A stretch of 61,469 nucleotides of DNA from the NCBI GenBank assembly GCA_024685655.1, contig JAIKVO010000160.1:1-61469 (forward strand), read 5' to 3'. Positions within the stretch are counted from its first letter, which is position 1, and every line of letters starts with the position of its first letter. The DNA comes from Treponemataceae bacterium (lineage in GTDB: Bacteria; Spirochaetota; Spirochaetia; Treponematales; Treponemataceae). The notes under the pieces are model-generated. The model made no database searches and was not told the origin of the DNA. It saw only the letters and a list, made by a program, of their open reading frames with translations. Positions 1 to 10,887 of the stretch are shown one piece after another. The position numbers and the translations under genes were made by a program.

Positions 1-1056
1 ATGGCTGGCATTGTTTCAATGAAAGATTTGAAAAAGCTCGGAACAATCGGTGGCACTACGCTGATATACTACTTTTGTACCACAGCAATTGCGGTTTCAA
101 TCGGTCTTGCAATAGCATCAATGTTCAAAGGAGCATTTCCTGTGCTTTCTACGAGCAGCCTTTCGTATACGCCGCCTGCGTCAAAGGCTCCGCTTGATGT
201 TCTTGTTAATATATTCCCGTCGAATTTCCTTGTCCCTATATCAGAGGCAAACATGCTTCAGGTTATAGTGATGGCTCTTCTTATCGGTTTTTCTGTCATT
301 CTTTTGGGAGAAAAAGCGGAGCCTGCAATCGGAACAATAACAAGATGGAACGATATTTTTATGAAATGTATGGAGATGATACTTAAGCTTTCTCCAATCG
401 GTGTATTCTGTCTTCTTGCTCCTGTAATTGCAGCAAACGGTGCTTCTGTCATCGGTTCACTGGCGATGGTTCTGCTCGCGGCATACATCTGCTATATCAT
501 ACATGCTGTAGTAGTGTATTCAATTTCTGTCTTTGCGCTTGGCGGAATGTCACCGCTTAAGTTCTTTAAAGGCATGATTCCTGCTATTACGTTCGCTTTC
601 TCAAGCGCGTCATCTGTTGGTACTTTGCCACTCAACATGGAATGTACAAGAAAACTTGGTGTTCCTAAAGAAGTTTCATCTTTCGTTCTTCCTCTTGGAG
701 CAACAATAAACATGGACGGAACGGCTATTTATCAAGGTGTTTGTGCAATCTTCATTGCTTCTTGCTATGGTATTGATCTTACTTTCGGCCAGATGATTTC
801 AATCGTTCTTACAGCAACGCTTGCTTCTATTGGAACGGCTGGTGTTCCTGGAGCTGGAATGGTCATGCTCGCTATGGTTCTTACTTCAGTAGGACTTCCT
901 GTTGATGGTATAGCTCTTGTCGCGGGTGTAGACCGCATCTTTGATATGGGACGCACAACGCTCAATATCACTGGTGATGCTTCTTGTACAATAATTGTGG
1001 CCAATCTGCTGAAAAAGCGCGAGGCTAAAAAAGCTGCAGCTGCGGCAAAAAAATAA
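1..1056 (+). CDS. Dicarboxylate/amino acid:cation symporter (DAACS/SDF family), probably 5'-truncated by the window edge
   Basis: Translated ORF has SDF hallmarks: SSASSVGTLPLNMEC, LPLGATINMDGTAIYQG, GTAGVPGAGMVML, GVDRIFDMGRTTLNITGD. The family is normally ~400 aa and the N-terminal TM helices appear missing. Confidence 0.9.
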   Translation: MAGIVSMKDLKKLGTIGGTTLIYYFCTTAIAVSIGLAIASMFKGAFPVLSTSSLSYTPPASKAPLDVLVNIFPSNFLVPISEANMLQVIVMALLIGFSVILLGEKAEPAIGTITRWNDIFMKCMEMILKLSPIGVFCLLAPVIAANGASVIGSLAMVLLAAYICYIIHAVVVYSISVFALGGMSPLKFFKGMIPAITFAFSSASSVGTLPLNMECTRKLGVPKEVSSFVLPLGATINMDGTAIYQGVCAIFIASCYGIDLTFGQMISIVLTATLASIGTAGVPGAGMVMLAMVLTSVGLPVDGIALVAGVDRIFDMGRTTLNITGDASCTIIVANLLKKREAKKAAAAAKK

Positions 1057-1818
1057 TTAATACCCAGTAATTATTTTAACGAGCAGCAACAAAAGGACTA
1101 TAATGACGATTGGCTTTACGATTTTAGAGCCTTTCGTCATTACAAGTCCGGCTCCAATATAGTTACCGAGCATATTGCTAGCAGCTGCTGCTATTCCTAT
1201 CGTGAATAAGACTTGTCCGTTCATTATAAACACAACAAGAGCCGCAATATTAGTCGAAAGATTGATAACCTTTGTATGAGCATTTGCGGAGGCTGTTGGC
1301 ATTTTGGCAAAAACTGTAAAAACAATGATTAAAAAAGTTCCGGTTCCCGGTCCGTATAATCCGTCGTAAATTCCGATAATAAAAGCAGCTATGATAACTA
1401 CAACAAGCGTTTTCCTGTTGAATTCGACACTCTTTCCAGCATTATCCTTGAAAAGCTTTTTGTTCAAAACGCAAAATGCAGCAAGCGGCAATATTCCAAG
1501 CAAAAGTTATTTAAGCACAGTTTCTGGAACAAGAAGTGAAAGCTGAGCCCCAATCGTGGATCCCACAATGCCGCATATTACAGATGGAATTGCAAGCCGT
1601 AAAATCACAAGCCGTTCTTTTATGAATCGAATAGTTGCAAGTGACGTTCCAAACGTGGAAGAAAATTTATTTGTCGCAATAGCCATGTGAATAGGAAGTC
1701 CGGCGAACAGATATGCTGGAAGCGAAACGAGCCCGCCCCCGCCAGCAATGGAATCAATGAATCCAGCCAAAAAGAGGAGAGGGCAAACTATCAAAAAAGT
1801 TTGGAACGTAACGACCAT
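1057..1818 (-). pseudogene. TauE/SafE-family (sulfite exporter-like) membrane protein interrupted by one in-frame TAA
   Basis: Two ORFs (103 aa and 148 aa) lie in the same frame, separated only by the TAA at 1507-1509. Joined length is ~252 aa. FIDSIAGGGGLVSLPAYL and GIYDGLYGPGTGTFLI are the duplicated TauE glycine-rich motifs. Confidence 0.8.
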
Positions 1819-1822
1819 ATTA

Positions 1823-4705
1823 CTAATTTAATTCAGGCTCCAAGAATAAACAGACATAATTATCCGTATTCAGATATTTTTTAGCCAAATCTCTCATAGA
1901 TTCGGGTGTAACCCAAAGGCGTATCGATGTCTCATCGTAAATAACTTCAGCCGGAAGATACTTTAATACCTCAATTGCATTTATCATGTTAATCCACCAT
2001 GAATTATCACGGTTATTGACTTGAAGATTAAGGCGGAAAGCTTCATGAAGTTTTTGTATGTACGAGTCTTCTACAAGTTCTGAACGAAGCTTGTTAAGCG
2101 CAGCAATAACTTCGTCAGTCAATTCCTTTTCGCGAGAAGGTTCGCATCCGAATGAAATCTGGAACTTGTAGAACCGCTCTGGATATCCGTCTATTCCTGA
2201 TGTCACAGAAACTCCGTATGTACCGCTTTTGTCTTCGCGGATAATCTCACGAAGTTTCATTTCTACAAGAGATTTGAGCTCATTCATCATGTCTATGTCT
2301 TTTCGAGTTTCATAAACATCCTTTGCAGCCGGAAGTTTCCCTCCGAACGCAATTAAAACTTGCCCCTTGTTTTCCTGTCCTTTTTTCACTGTCTCTTTTG
2401 TAATTCCGGCCGGGAAATAGAAATGTTCATAAACAGCAGATTCTTTTGCATCATCAGTTGTAGGGAGCGTACCAAGATAATAGCGACACAAGTCTATAAG
2501 AGATTCTTCATCAAAATTACCGACAAACGTGAATGTAAAATCGGAAGCATTGCTGAACATTTCGCGATAGCATTTCTCGCTTGTTTCTTTGTCGAGTTTT
2601 GCAACAAAATCAGGGCTGATTGCTGAGTGTCTGATAGAATCGCCGTACAAAATATTTCTTGCACGAGAAATCATAACATCTTCCGGTTGCAGATTATACA
2701 TTTTTGACTGCTGTTCCATCGTCTGATATATATAATTCCAGCCTTCGTCCGTAAACTGAGGTGCCACGAACAGCCTGTTTACAAGTTGCAGCATATCTTC
2801 TACATTCTGCGGATTTGATTGCGCATACATAGCCTCTGAATGCTCGTCTATTGTTACATTAAGTCCAAGATACTTGCTGCTAAGATACTTCTGAAGTTGC
2901 GAAAAATTCATACCGGAAATACCGGAATAAAGGGCATATGTCGGTGAAAGAATACATGAAGGATATTCATCGTCGCTTACTAAAGAAGCTCCTCCCTGGC
3001 TTAACGCAGACATATAGATTTTTGATTTGTCAAAATCTGTCTTTTTAACAAGAATCCTTACGCCGTTAGAAAGCATATATTCAGTTGTTCCGAGTGTTTC
3101 CAACTCCGCCGATGAAACGATTTCTGCTTTACCAACCGGTTTTTCCATAAGACCATTCTCAGATGTAACACCTTCGTAAGCTTCTAGTTCAATATCGCTC
3201 TCGTAGTTCTGCCAAAAACCTATAATTTCTTCTTTTGCAGGAAGTTCAGTTCCTTCTGATGTATATATCATGCAAAGCATTCCGCGGTCGCCAAATAGTT
3301 CTCTTGCAACTTCGTTTGCTTCATCAAGTGTAATTGAATCAAGAATTTTGCGGATAATTACAATCATATCATCATCTGATACAACAGTGTCGCCTGAAAT
3401 AACATAATTGCACAAAACTTGCGCGCGGACTTGTGATGAAATACTTTGGTCATACCACTGGTTTTCATACATGAGCAGTGAATCTCTTTCTCTTTCAAAC
3501 TCGGACTGTGTTATGCCGTGAACAAGAAGTCGTGCAATTTCGTCAAGAATAGTCTTAAAAGATTCGCCGAACATGCCATCTTTTGGGACGAATCTTAAAC
3601 CATGGAACGATGCTGAATTCGTTTCCACATAGTTTATTGTATCCGCTAAAAGCCACGGAGCATCTGCTGTCTGTGTAATTTCAGAAAGTCTCATTGTTAA
3701 AACAGAATTTACAAGACCCGTAACGTAATCTTTTCTTATATCTTCTTCTGTTGTAACAGGTTTTACATCTTTGTCCTGAGAGACAAGCTGTACCTGCGTA
3801 TATGGCATTTCTGCATCTTTGAAAATAAGAACGTCTTTTTCTTCACGTACAGGCACATAACCCTTAGGCGGCTCAATTTTGTCTGTAGATGCTGGAATTT
3901 CACCCATCGTCTGCTTTATAAGATATTCAGCAACCTGTGTATCCAAGTAACCGGTAACGATAACAGCCATGTTTTCCGGTCTGTACCATTTCTTGTAGAA
4001 AGAAACTATTTCATCACGAGTGACATTCTGAATCACGTCCATATCACCGATTGGAAACCTGTCTACGTAAAGAGAATCCTTCAGTTCGAAGGGGAGAACC
4101 GCGTCTGAAAGCCTTCCGCTAAGGCCAAGTCGACCACGCCATTCCTCAGTGATAACTCCGCGCTCTTTGTCAAGTTCCTCCTGATCGAAAGTAACTGCGC
4201 TTGCCCAGTCATGTAAAATTAAAAGAGCCTGCTCCAAATACTCGCCTTTGTCAGCTGGTATTTCAAACATGTAAACCGTTTCTTCAAAAGATGTGTATGC
4301 GTTTATTTCGGCGCCCAAATCCATTCCAATTGATTCTGCATAATCGAAAAGACTGTTTTTTTCAAAATGCTCAGTACCGTTGAAACACATGTGCTCTACA
4401 AAATGAGCCAAACCTTTTTCGTTATCTTCTTCTGCAAGAGAACCAACTTTAACTACAAGGCGAAGTGAAATCCTGTTATATGGAACTTTGTTCTGCTGAA
4501 TATAGTAGTTCATACCGTTATCCAGCAGGCCGGAAACGATTTGAGGATCCATTTTTAACGGATTTTCTTCTATATATATAGTAGTTTTTTCCGTAAGAGA
4601 ATTCCCTGTAATAGAATTCCCTGATGCTGTTGTGCAAGCTGTTTGGAAAAAACATGTGGTAAGTACCAAAACAGGCAACAAGAACTTGGAAAACTTTCTA
4701 ATCAT
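1823..4705 (-). CDS. M16 family (pitrilysin/insulinase-like) zinc metallopeptidase, lipoprotein-like signal
   Basis: 960 aa; HxxEH motif in GLAHFVEHMCFNGT; N-terminal hydrophobic signal ending FFQTAC; two-lobe M16 architecture. Confidence 0.9.
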   Translation of the reverse strand: MIRKFSKFLLPVLVLTTCFFQTACTTASGNSITGNSLTEKTTIYIEENPLKMDPQIVSGLLDNGMNYYIQQNKVPYNRISLRLVVKVGSLAEEDNEKGLAHFVEHMCFNGTEHFEKNSLFDYAESIGMDLGAEINAYTSFEETVYMFEIPADKGEYLEQALLILHDWASAVTFDQEELDKERGVITEEWRGRLGLSGRLSDAVLPFELKDSLYVDRFPIGDMDVIQNVTRDEIVSFYKKWYRPENMAVIVTGYLDTQVAEYLIKQTMGEIPASTDKIEPPKGYVPVREEKDVLIFKDAEMPYTQVQLVSQDKDVKPVTTEEDIRKDYVTGLVNSVLTMRLSEITQTADAPWLLADTINYVETNSASFHGLRFVPKDGMFGESFKTILDEIARLLVHGITQSEFERERDSLLMYENQWYDQSISSQVRAQVLCNYVISGDTVVSDDDMIVIIRKILDSITLDEANEVARELFGDRGMLCMIYTSEGTELPAKEEIIGFWQNYESDIELEAYEGVTSENGLMEKPVGKAEIVSSAELETLGTTEYMLSNGVRILVKKTDFDKSKIYMSALSQGGASLVSDDEYPSCILSPTYALYSGISGMNFSQLQKYLSSKYLGLNVTIDEHSEAMYAQSNPQNVEDMLQLVNRLFVAPQFTDEGWNYIYQTMEQQSKMYNLQPEDVMISRARNILYGDSIRHSAISPDFVAKLDKETSEKCYREMFSNASDFTFTFVGNFDEESLIDLCRYYLGTLPTTDDAKESAVYEHFYFPAGITKETVKKGQENKGQVLIAFGGKLPAAKDVYETRKDIDMMNELKSLVEMKLREIIREDKSGTYGVSVTSGIDGYPERFYKFQISFGCEPSREKELTDEVIAALNKLRSELVEDSYIQKLHEAFRLNLQVNNRDNSWWINMINAIEVLKYLPAEVIYDETSIRLWVTPESMRDLAKKYLNTDNYVCLFLEPELN

Positions 4706-4742
4706 GATTATCCTCCGAATCGATTGAATTATATTTAAGGAT

Positions 4743-4773
4743 AAAAAAAAGCTGCCCCTAACGAAGCAGCCTT
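4743..4773 (-). terminator. Rho-independent terminator downstream of tRNA-Leu
   Basis: On the minus strand: GGCTGC-ttcgttaggg-GCAGC followed by a T8 run. Confidence 0.6.
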
Positions 4774-4779
4774 CAAATA

Positions 4780-4863
4780 TGCCCGGAACAAGACTTGAAC
4801 TTGCACACCCTTGCGAGCTCTAGTACCTGAAACTAGCGTGTCTACCAATTCCACCATCCGGGC
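4780..4863 (-). tRNA. tRNA-Leu(CAG)
   Basis: Reverse complement GCCCGGATGGTGGAATTGGTAGACACGCTAGTTTCAGGTACTAGAGC...GTTCAAGTCTTGTTCCGGGCA: 7-bp acceptor GCCCGGA/TCCGGGC, TTCAAGTC T-loop, class-II long variable arm, CAG anticodon. Confidence 0.93.
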
Positions 4864-5028
4864 AGTTCTAAGAACAAAGAAAAATTACCAGAATAAACCG
4901 ATTATGTCAACCATCAATTGGTACCGCCACAAAGGCACGCTTATGAATCGAACAAACATGCTTACCTAAACAAACTAAACTGATAAAAAAAATTCCCTAT
5001 ATATTTTTCTTATGATATAATAGAAACT

Positions 5029-5922
5029 ATGAATATGTGCTTGCAATACGAAACTATGGAAAAAGGTACACCAGATTTTCCAATTGGATTATTTTCGCAA
5101 ACAATTTACTATTCTTTTCCTCATCATCACATAGAATATGAGCTGTTTTACGTTGATGACGGAGAATGCATTTTCGGCGTTGAAAACAAAGAATATATTC
5201 TTAAAACGGGTAGTGTGCTTTTTATCCAACCTGGTATTGAGCATTATGTAAAAACAGTCAATGAATCATCAGTATTCCATTATCATGCTTTCGTTTTTGA
5301 TGTTTCTGTTTTTGGTGGTGAAAATGATTCTTGTAGGAAGATTTTTGAGCACATGAAGATAAAAAGGTTTCTTACTCTTCCAAACGAGCTTCTTCAAAAA
5401 ATGAAATATATGACAGAGCTGCAAAAAGACAATACTTTTGGACGACAAATTCAAGTAAAAAGTGTTCTTTTTGAGATAATTGCATATATCATAGATTCAA
5501 AACAATATCTTGAAATTGATAACCATGTAAATCCTGTGAAGCAAAATATTCAAAAAAAGACTAATTCATCACATGCTGTCGATGCAGCAATTCTATTTAT
5601 TCAGCAGCATTACCGCGAAAATATTTGTCTTGAAGATTTGCTTGCGATAACGAATTATTGCAAAAGCCATTTTATAAGGGTTTTCAAAAGTGCGACGGGT
5701 TTAAAGTTTACGGACTATGTAAATCATTATCGTATAGAAAAATCGTGTTTGGATTTAATTTATACGGATAAAAATATAACAGAAATAGCTATAGAAAACG
5801 GATTCAACAATATTCAGTATTTCTCAAAGACATTCAAAGATTATATGAGATGCACTCCTATGCAATATAAAAAGATAGGCATGAGCGTAGTAGTGCCGTC
5901 AACAATCGCGAACGTCGTTTAG
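5029..5922 (+). CDS. AraC-family transcriptional regulator with cupin-like N-terminus
   Basis: C-terminal double HTH: LLAITNYCKSHFIRVFKSATGLKFTDYVNHYRIEKSCLDLIYTDKNITEIAIENGFNNIQYFSKTFKDYMRCTPMQYKK. Confidence 0.92.
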   Translation: MNMCLQYETMEKGTPDFPIGLFSQTIYYSFPHHHIEYELFYVDDGECIFGVENKEYILKTGSVLFIQPGIEHYVKTVNESSVFHYHAFVFDVSVFGGENDSCRKIFEHMKIKRFLTLPNELLQKMKYMTELQKDNTFGRQIQVKSVLFEIIAYIIDSKQYLEIDNHVNPVKQNIQKKTNSSHAVDAAILFIQQHYRENICLEDLLAITNYCKSHFIRVFKSATGLKFTDYVNHYRIEKSCLDLIYTDKNITEIAIENGFNNIQYFSKTFKDYMRCTPMQYKKIGMSVVVPSTIANVV

Positions 5923-5940
5923 TTAAAGTTTATAAGAACA

Positions 5941-7341
5941 TTAATCAAGCGAAAAACACTTCAAGTGGCCGTTGCCAGTTCCTCGGAATGTAAGATATAT
6001 CGCGTTCGTTCCGTCTGGAATATCGGCTTTTCCAGCGTTCTTTTCCCAAACATTGCTGAAATCGCAGCATGCTGTTCCCAAAACTGGACCATCCCATTTT
6101 GTACGAATCTCAAAAACACCCTTTATATAACCGCGTGTAGTTATTGAAAAACTGTGTATATCTTTGCAGTCAAAGTATTTAAAGCCTACAAAAGCTCCGT
6201 TCTGAACGTTCGCAACATAGCCTTCGTTTTCGTCCCCGTCTTTACCGTCCTGCATGATTTTTGGAAGACTTAAATCACCAATATATTTTTCAGGCTTTCC
6301 TTCTACAAACAGATTGCATGCGATATAACCTGGATATTCGCCTTTTCCCACGAGCGGCTTACCGTTTAGTCCGCACGAAGTTATTTCTACTTGCGGTATA
6401 GAACCGTCTGGCAAGATTTTAATTTTTTCGGCGCATCCTTGTCTGCTATACCACGTTCCGTTCGTGTGCCTGTGGTAGAAAATGTAATACTCGCCGTTTA
6501 TAAGCTCTATGCCGCCGTGGTTGTTAGCACCATAAGCTGCAGGCATTTCCGCGTCTTTATAAGAGTCGATGTGAAGATCACAGTTACTTACAATTACTCC
6601 GCCGTACGTAAAGTCGCCAAGTGGATTTTTGCTTGTTGCGTAGCAAAGCTCGTGCATAACTCGTCCGGAATAAACAAAGTAATATGTGTCACCGACTTTT
6701 CGGATAGAAGGAGCCTCAAAAAACTCATGTCCTTCGAACGAAGTTCCTTTGCCGTACATTACACCGGGAACAATGACGTTATATTCGGTTTCTATGGTCA
6801 TCATGTCCTCGCCAAGAGCCATTGCCATTGCACCTTTTCGATCAGTCATGCCCTCGCCACAAAAGCCTGTATAAAGATACGTAACCGAACCATCTGTAAG
6901 TACGGCGGGATCGAACTGCGGTATGTCACCGGGCATTTCGCCCAGTCTGGTGCCGTCTTTATAGTGAACATAGCCTAAAAACTTGTACCGCCCTGCTGGT
7001 GTGTCACAAACGGCAACAGAAAGGACAGGAACTTTATCAAGGGCGTAGTACAGGTAGTACTTTCCGTCAGGTCCTTGTGTAACATCTGGTGCATAAAGAC
7101 ACATCTTGCCATCTTTGTTTAGTGGATCATCTGTTCTGCCGTAGATTGTACCCTCAAGCCGCCAGTCAGAAAGATCTGTAATCGGAGCAGACCAACACAA
7201 ATAATCTCCTGGACAGAAAACATAACCGTTGAAGGCATCGTGTGAGCCAAAAATATAAATTCTGTCATTAAAAACATGCGGTTCACCGTCAGGAATATAC
7301 TCCCAGGAAGGCAGATATGGATTAAAGGCTTGTTTCATCAT
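5941..7341 (-). CDS. Glycoside hydrolase family 43-like protein (xylosidase/arabinofuranosidase type)
   Basis: 466 aa; NPYLPSWEYIPDGEPHVFNDRIYIFGSHD, CLYAPDVTQGPDGKYYLYYA, DPAVLTDGSVTYLYTG, FFEAPSIRKVGDTYYFVYSG beta-propeller signatures. Confidence 0.85.
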   Translation of the reverse strand: MMKQAFNPYLPSWEYIPDGEPHVFNDRIYIFGSHDAFNGYVFCPGDYLCWSAPITDLSDWRLEGTIYGRTDDPLNKDGKMCLYAPDVTQGPDGKYYLYYALDKVPVLSVAVCDTPAGRYKFLGYVHYKDGTRLGEMPGDIPQFDPAVLTDGSVTYLYTGFCGEGMTDRKGAMAMALGEDMMTIETEYNVIVPGVMYGKGTSFEGHEFFEAPSIRKVGDTYYFVYSGRVMHELCYATSKNPLGDFTYGGVIVSNCDLHIDSYKDAEMPAAYGANNHGGIELINGEYYIFYHRHTNGTWYSRQGCAEKIKILPDGSIPQVEITSCGLNGKPLVGKGEYPGYIACNLFVEGKPEKYIGDLSLPKIMQDGKDGDENEGYVANVQNGAFVGFKYFDCKDIHSFSITTRGYIKGVFEIRTKWDGPVLGTACCDFSNVWEKNAGKADIPDGTNAIYLTFRGTGNGHLKCFSLD

Positions 7342-7591
7342 AATGTAATTTTATCGTATCCCGAAATAGTGCGGTATCAGTATATATTCTTATGTTTAAT
7401 TAGTGCGCAAATAATGCGAATCGTGTGAAATTGGTTCCAATTATCACAATAAAGACAAAAAAGCATCTTAGATTCGCAGCATCCGTATCATTTCGGACTT
7501 TTATATAAAAAAATCCATACATTAGCTGTATTTTTCGTCAACAAATAAAATTATGATTTCTCTGTAAACAAAAAATCGTGAGGTTTTAAAT

Positions 7592-8977
7592 ATGCTAAGA
7601 AAAGTAACAATCGCGCAAGGAACCATTGAAGGTCTCCCGGCTGCTGATCCAAGAATAACTTCGTTTAAGGGAATCCCGTATGCAGAACCGCCAGTAGGAA
7701 AACTTCGCTTTCACGCACCAGTTCCTGCAGGAAAATGGGAAGGCACGCTCAAAGCATACAATTTTTCTAAAATTGCAGTGCAGCCACAACCGTACTATAA
7801 CCCGGAGGACATATATTGTCGTGAATGGTCTGTTGATAAAGACCAACCGATGGGTGAGGACTGCCTTACTGTGAACGTATGGACACCAGCAAAGGCAGCT
7901 GACGAAAAACTGCCCGTATACGTGTGGATTTATGGCGGTGGCTGGCAAACAGGTTTTTCTGCGGAAATGGAGTTTGATGGCGAGCGTATTGCACGCCGTG
8001 GAATTGTTGTTGTTACGCTTAACTATCGTCTTAATTGTTTTGGGTTTTTATGCCATCCGGAAATAACTGCAGAAAATCCGGACGCTCCTGCGAACTTCGG
8101 TTTACTCGATCAGCGGCTTGCAATTGAGTGGGTCAAAAAAAACATAGAAGCGTTCGGAGGTGACAGCGACAACATAACGATCGGCGGACAGTCAGCTGGT
8201 GGCGGAAGCGTTCTTCATCAGATAATGGCGGGTAGCAGTGACAATCTTTTTAAGCGCGCTATGGTAGACAGCGGAATGTTCATTAATCCTTATTTCCAGA
8301 CGTTTAAGCAGCATTCGCTAAAAGAAGCTGAGCAAATTGGAGTTGATTTTTTCAATTTCCTAGGTGTAAAAACGCTCGCAGAAGCCCGTGCGCTTGAAAC
8401 TGATTTTATCCAGCAAAAATGGGAAGAATACGGAGGATGGGCGAAATCAATTCAGTGTTGGCTTCCTGTTCGTGACGATAAGTTTGTTAAAGGTGATTTT
8501 TTCGCACTTCTCAAAGAAAAAGCATTTGAGCCAGTTCCAATGATTGTAGGGCAGACTACCGATGAATTCAAAGTACGAAAACCTGATACAGAAGAAATGA
8601 TCAGCATGGTAAAACATGGAATATGGCAGTACAGGAAAACGCTTGAAGAAAACGGATATGATACGGATACTTGGTTCTACGAATTTGACGTACCGATTCC
8701 AGGCTGGGATCATCCAGGAAAATTTCATTCCGTTGATCTTTGGTTTTGGTTCGAAACACTCGCAAAGTGCTGGAGACCTTTTACAGGCGTGCATTATGAC
8801 GTTTCCCGCCAGATGTGCAACTACCTTTGCAATTTTATAAAAACAGGAAATCCAAATGGAATTGACTACGAAACACGACAACTTCCGACGTGGAATAAAT
8901 TCACTGTAGCTGTTCCAAAAAAAATGGTTTTTGATACAGATTGTCATGAAAATATTGATAATGAGACTATTGTGTAA
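7592..8977 (+). CDS. Type-B carboxylesterase
   Basis: FKGIPYAEPPVGKLRF, EDCLTVNVWTP, VWIYGGGWQTG oxyanion loop, nucleophile elbow GGQSAGGGS. Confidence 0.9.
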   Translation: MLRKVTIAQGTIEGLPAADPRITSFKGIPYAEPPVGKLRFHAPVPAGKWEGTLKAYNFSKIAVQPQPYYNPEDIYCREWSVDKDQPMGEDCLTVNVWTPAKAADEKLPVYVWIYGGGWQTGFSAEMEFDGERIARRGIVVVTLNYRLNCFGFLCHPEITAENPDAPANFGLLDQRLAIEWVKKNIEAFGGDSDNITIGGQSAGGGSVLHQIMAGSSDNLFKRAMVDSGMFINPYFQTFKQHSLKEAEQIGVDFFNFLGVKTLAEARALETDFIQQKWEEYGGWAKSIQCWLPVRDDKFVKGDFFALLKEKAFEPVPMIVGQTTDEFKVRKPDTEEMISMVKHGIWQYRKTLEENGYDTDTWFYEFDVPIPGWDHPGKFHSVDLWFWFETLAKCWRPFTGVHYDVSRQMCNYLCNFIKTGNPNGIDYETRQLPTWNKFTVAVPKKMVFDTDCHENIDNETIV

Positions 8978-9151
8978 AAAAAAGTCTATTTTTGATGTTT
9001 TTTTGACAGTAAAGTTGAATTAGCCTATTTCGTATGTGAAAACAAAACGTCGTGATTTTTTATTTTCGACAATTTGTTAAACATAAACAACCAGTTTTTT
9101 GTAAAAAATTGGTTAAGGAACTGAAAAGTCTTAAAAGAGGAGGACTAAAAA

Positions 9152-10876
9152 ATGAGAAAAACATTACTCGTATTGGTAATGCTCATGCTCGCCTTCAGCC
9201 TTGTATTCGCAGGCGGAAGAACCGAGAAGAAAACAAGTGGATCAGATAAACTGAACATTTCTGTATTCACAATCCAGCAGAGACAGCAGCCACCGGCAGA
9301 CAACAAGACCTACAAATGGATCGAGGACAAGTTCGGTGTAACATTCAACTGGGATATCCTGGTTGGTGACAAAGACCAGAAGATTGGTGTTCTTATCGCT
9401 TCTGGCGACCTTCCTGATCTCGTTGAAGTAGACTCAGAGAAATTCCAGGGAGCAGGATGCCTTATCGACCTTAAGCCTCTCGTAGAGAAATATGCTCCGA
9501 ATATCATGAAGCACTATGCTTCTGTTTGGGATCAGATCGTATATCAGGATTCAGAGATTGCTGCTGACGGTTCAATCAAGACAGCTCACGTTTACTCACT
9601 TCCTAACTATGGTGTAATCGATGGCGCTCCTTCTTCAACATACTACAACCAGAATGGTTGGTGGGTACAGAAGGCTGTTCTTAAAGAGTTCGGTTATCCT
9701 GTAATCAAGACAATCGATCAGTATTTCGACCTTCTTGAGAAATACTACAAGAAATACCCGACAATCGACGGTATGCCTACAATCCCATTCTCAATCATCA
9801 CAGCTGACTGGGAAGCATTCAACCTTTGGAACCCACCGAACTTTTTGGCTGGTTATCCTAACGATGGTAACGGACACGTTGACCTCGTAAACGGAAAGTA
9901 TGTCTACACAGATAACTTCACAGACGAGAATGCTTACAGATGGTTCAAGCTTGCTAACGGCTACTACCAGAGAGGACTTATCGATCCTGCATGTTTCACA
10001 GATACACGTGACCAGTACTATGCAAAAATTGCACAGGGTCGTGTTCTTGGTATGTTCATTCAGGGATGGCAGTTCATGGGTGAGCCAGAGCAGACACTCT
10101 GGACAGCAGGAAAAGATGAAAGAACATATTGTCCGCTTCCTGTAGTTTTCGATGAGAAAGTTAAACCTCACTACCGCGACCAGGATCTTCCTAACCTCCA
10201 GAGAGGTTATGGTATCACAGTTAAGTGTGGTGAAGAGAAAGCTATCAAGATTCTTCAGTTCATGGACAAGATGCTTGAAGAAGAGAACCAGAAAATTCTT
10301 TACTGGGGATTTGAGGGCGAAGATTACCTTATCGACAAAGATGGTTCTATCACAGGTACAAAGGGTGCAGCATACAGAACAGAGAAGCAGCGTGCAGACC
10401 AGAAAGATCCTACATGGATTAATCAGAACCGTGCAACACTGTGGCTTGAAGAAGCCCCGAAACTGGAAGGAACTCTTGCAAGTGGTTACACAAGAACAAT
10501 GGATGAGCTTCCTTGGGAATATGAGGTTTCACAGAAAGCTGTTGATATCGAGCTTTGGAAAGCTTACGGCGTAGGTTCTTATGCAGAACTTATGGATGCT
10601 AATGCTCCAAAGAACGCAGGTTGGTACCCAATGTGGCAGTGTAACCCATCTGCTGAGAACGGCGGATTCGAGGAAGAAGCTGCTGTAGCTATGACTGGAT
10701 TCGAAACAGTTCAGAGAAAGTATCTCCCACAGATGATTATGGGAAGCCCTGCTGATTTCGATGCAACATGGGCAGAGTACTGCAAGCTCTTGAAACCTCT
10801 TACAGAAACTTATAACAAGTTCATGCAGGGACAGCTTGACAATCGTGTTAAACTGTTCGGCGGTTTCAAGGACTAA
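9152..10876 (+). CDS. Extracellular solute-binding protein of a carbohydrate ABC transporter (LplA-like)
   Basis: 574 aa, signal peptide MRKTLLVLVMLMLAFSLVFAGGRTEKK, RBS GGAGGA, adjacent to two LplB/LplC-type permeases. Confidence 0.85.
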   Translation: MRKTLLVLVMLMLAFSLVFAGGRTEKKTSGSDKLNISVFTIQQRQQPPADNKTYKWIEDKFGVTFNWDILVGDKDQKIGVLIASGDLPDLVEVDSEKFQGAGCLIDLKPLVEKYAPNIMKHYASVWDQIVYQDSEIAADGSIKTAHVYSLPNYGVIDGAPSSTYYNQNGWWVQKAVLKEFGYPVIKTIDQYFDLLEKYYKKYPTIDGMPTIPFSIITADWEAFNLWNPPNFLAGYPNDGNGHVDLVNGKYVYTDNFTDENAYRWFKLANGYYQRGLIDPACFTDTRDQYYAKIAQGRVLGMFIQGWQFMGEPEQTLWTAGKDERTYCPLPVVFDEKVKPHYRDQDLPNLQRGYGITVKCGEEKAIKILQFMDKMLEEENQKILYWGFEGEDYLIDKDGSITGTKGAAYRTEKQRADQKDPTWINQNRATLWLEEAPKLEGTLASGYTRTMDELPWEYEVSQKAVDIELWKAYGVGSYAELMDANAPKNAGWYPMWQCNPSAENGGFEEEAAVAMTGFETVQRKYLPQMIMGSPADFDATWAEYCKLLKPLTETYNKFMQGQLDNRVKLFGGFKD

Positions 10877-10887
10877 TTAAAGTCTAA

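Noticed and set aside
1057-1818. Two independent small membrane protein genes
   Set aside because: Same frame, separated by one stop, and together match one TauE/SafE protein; the downstream ORF begins with a TTG without an SD.
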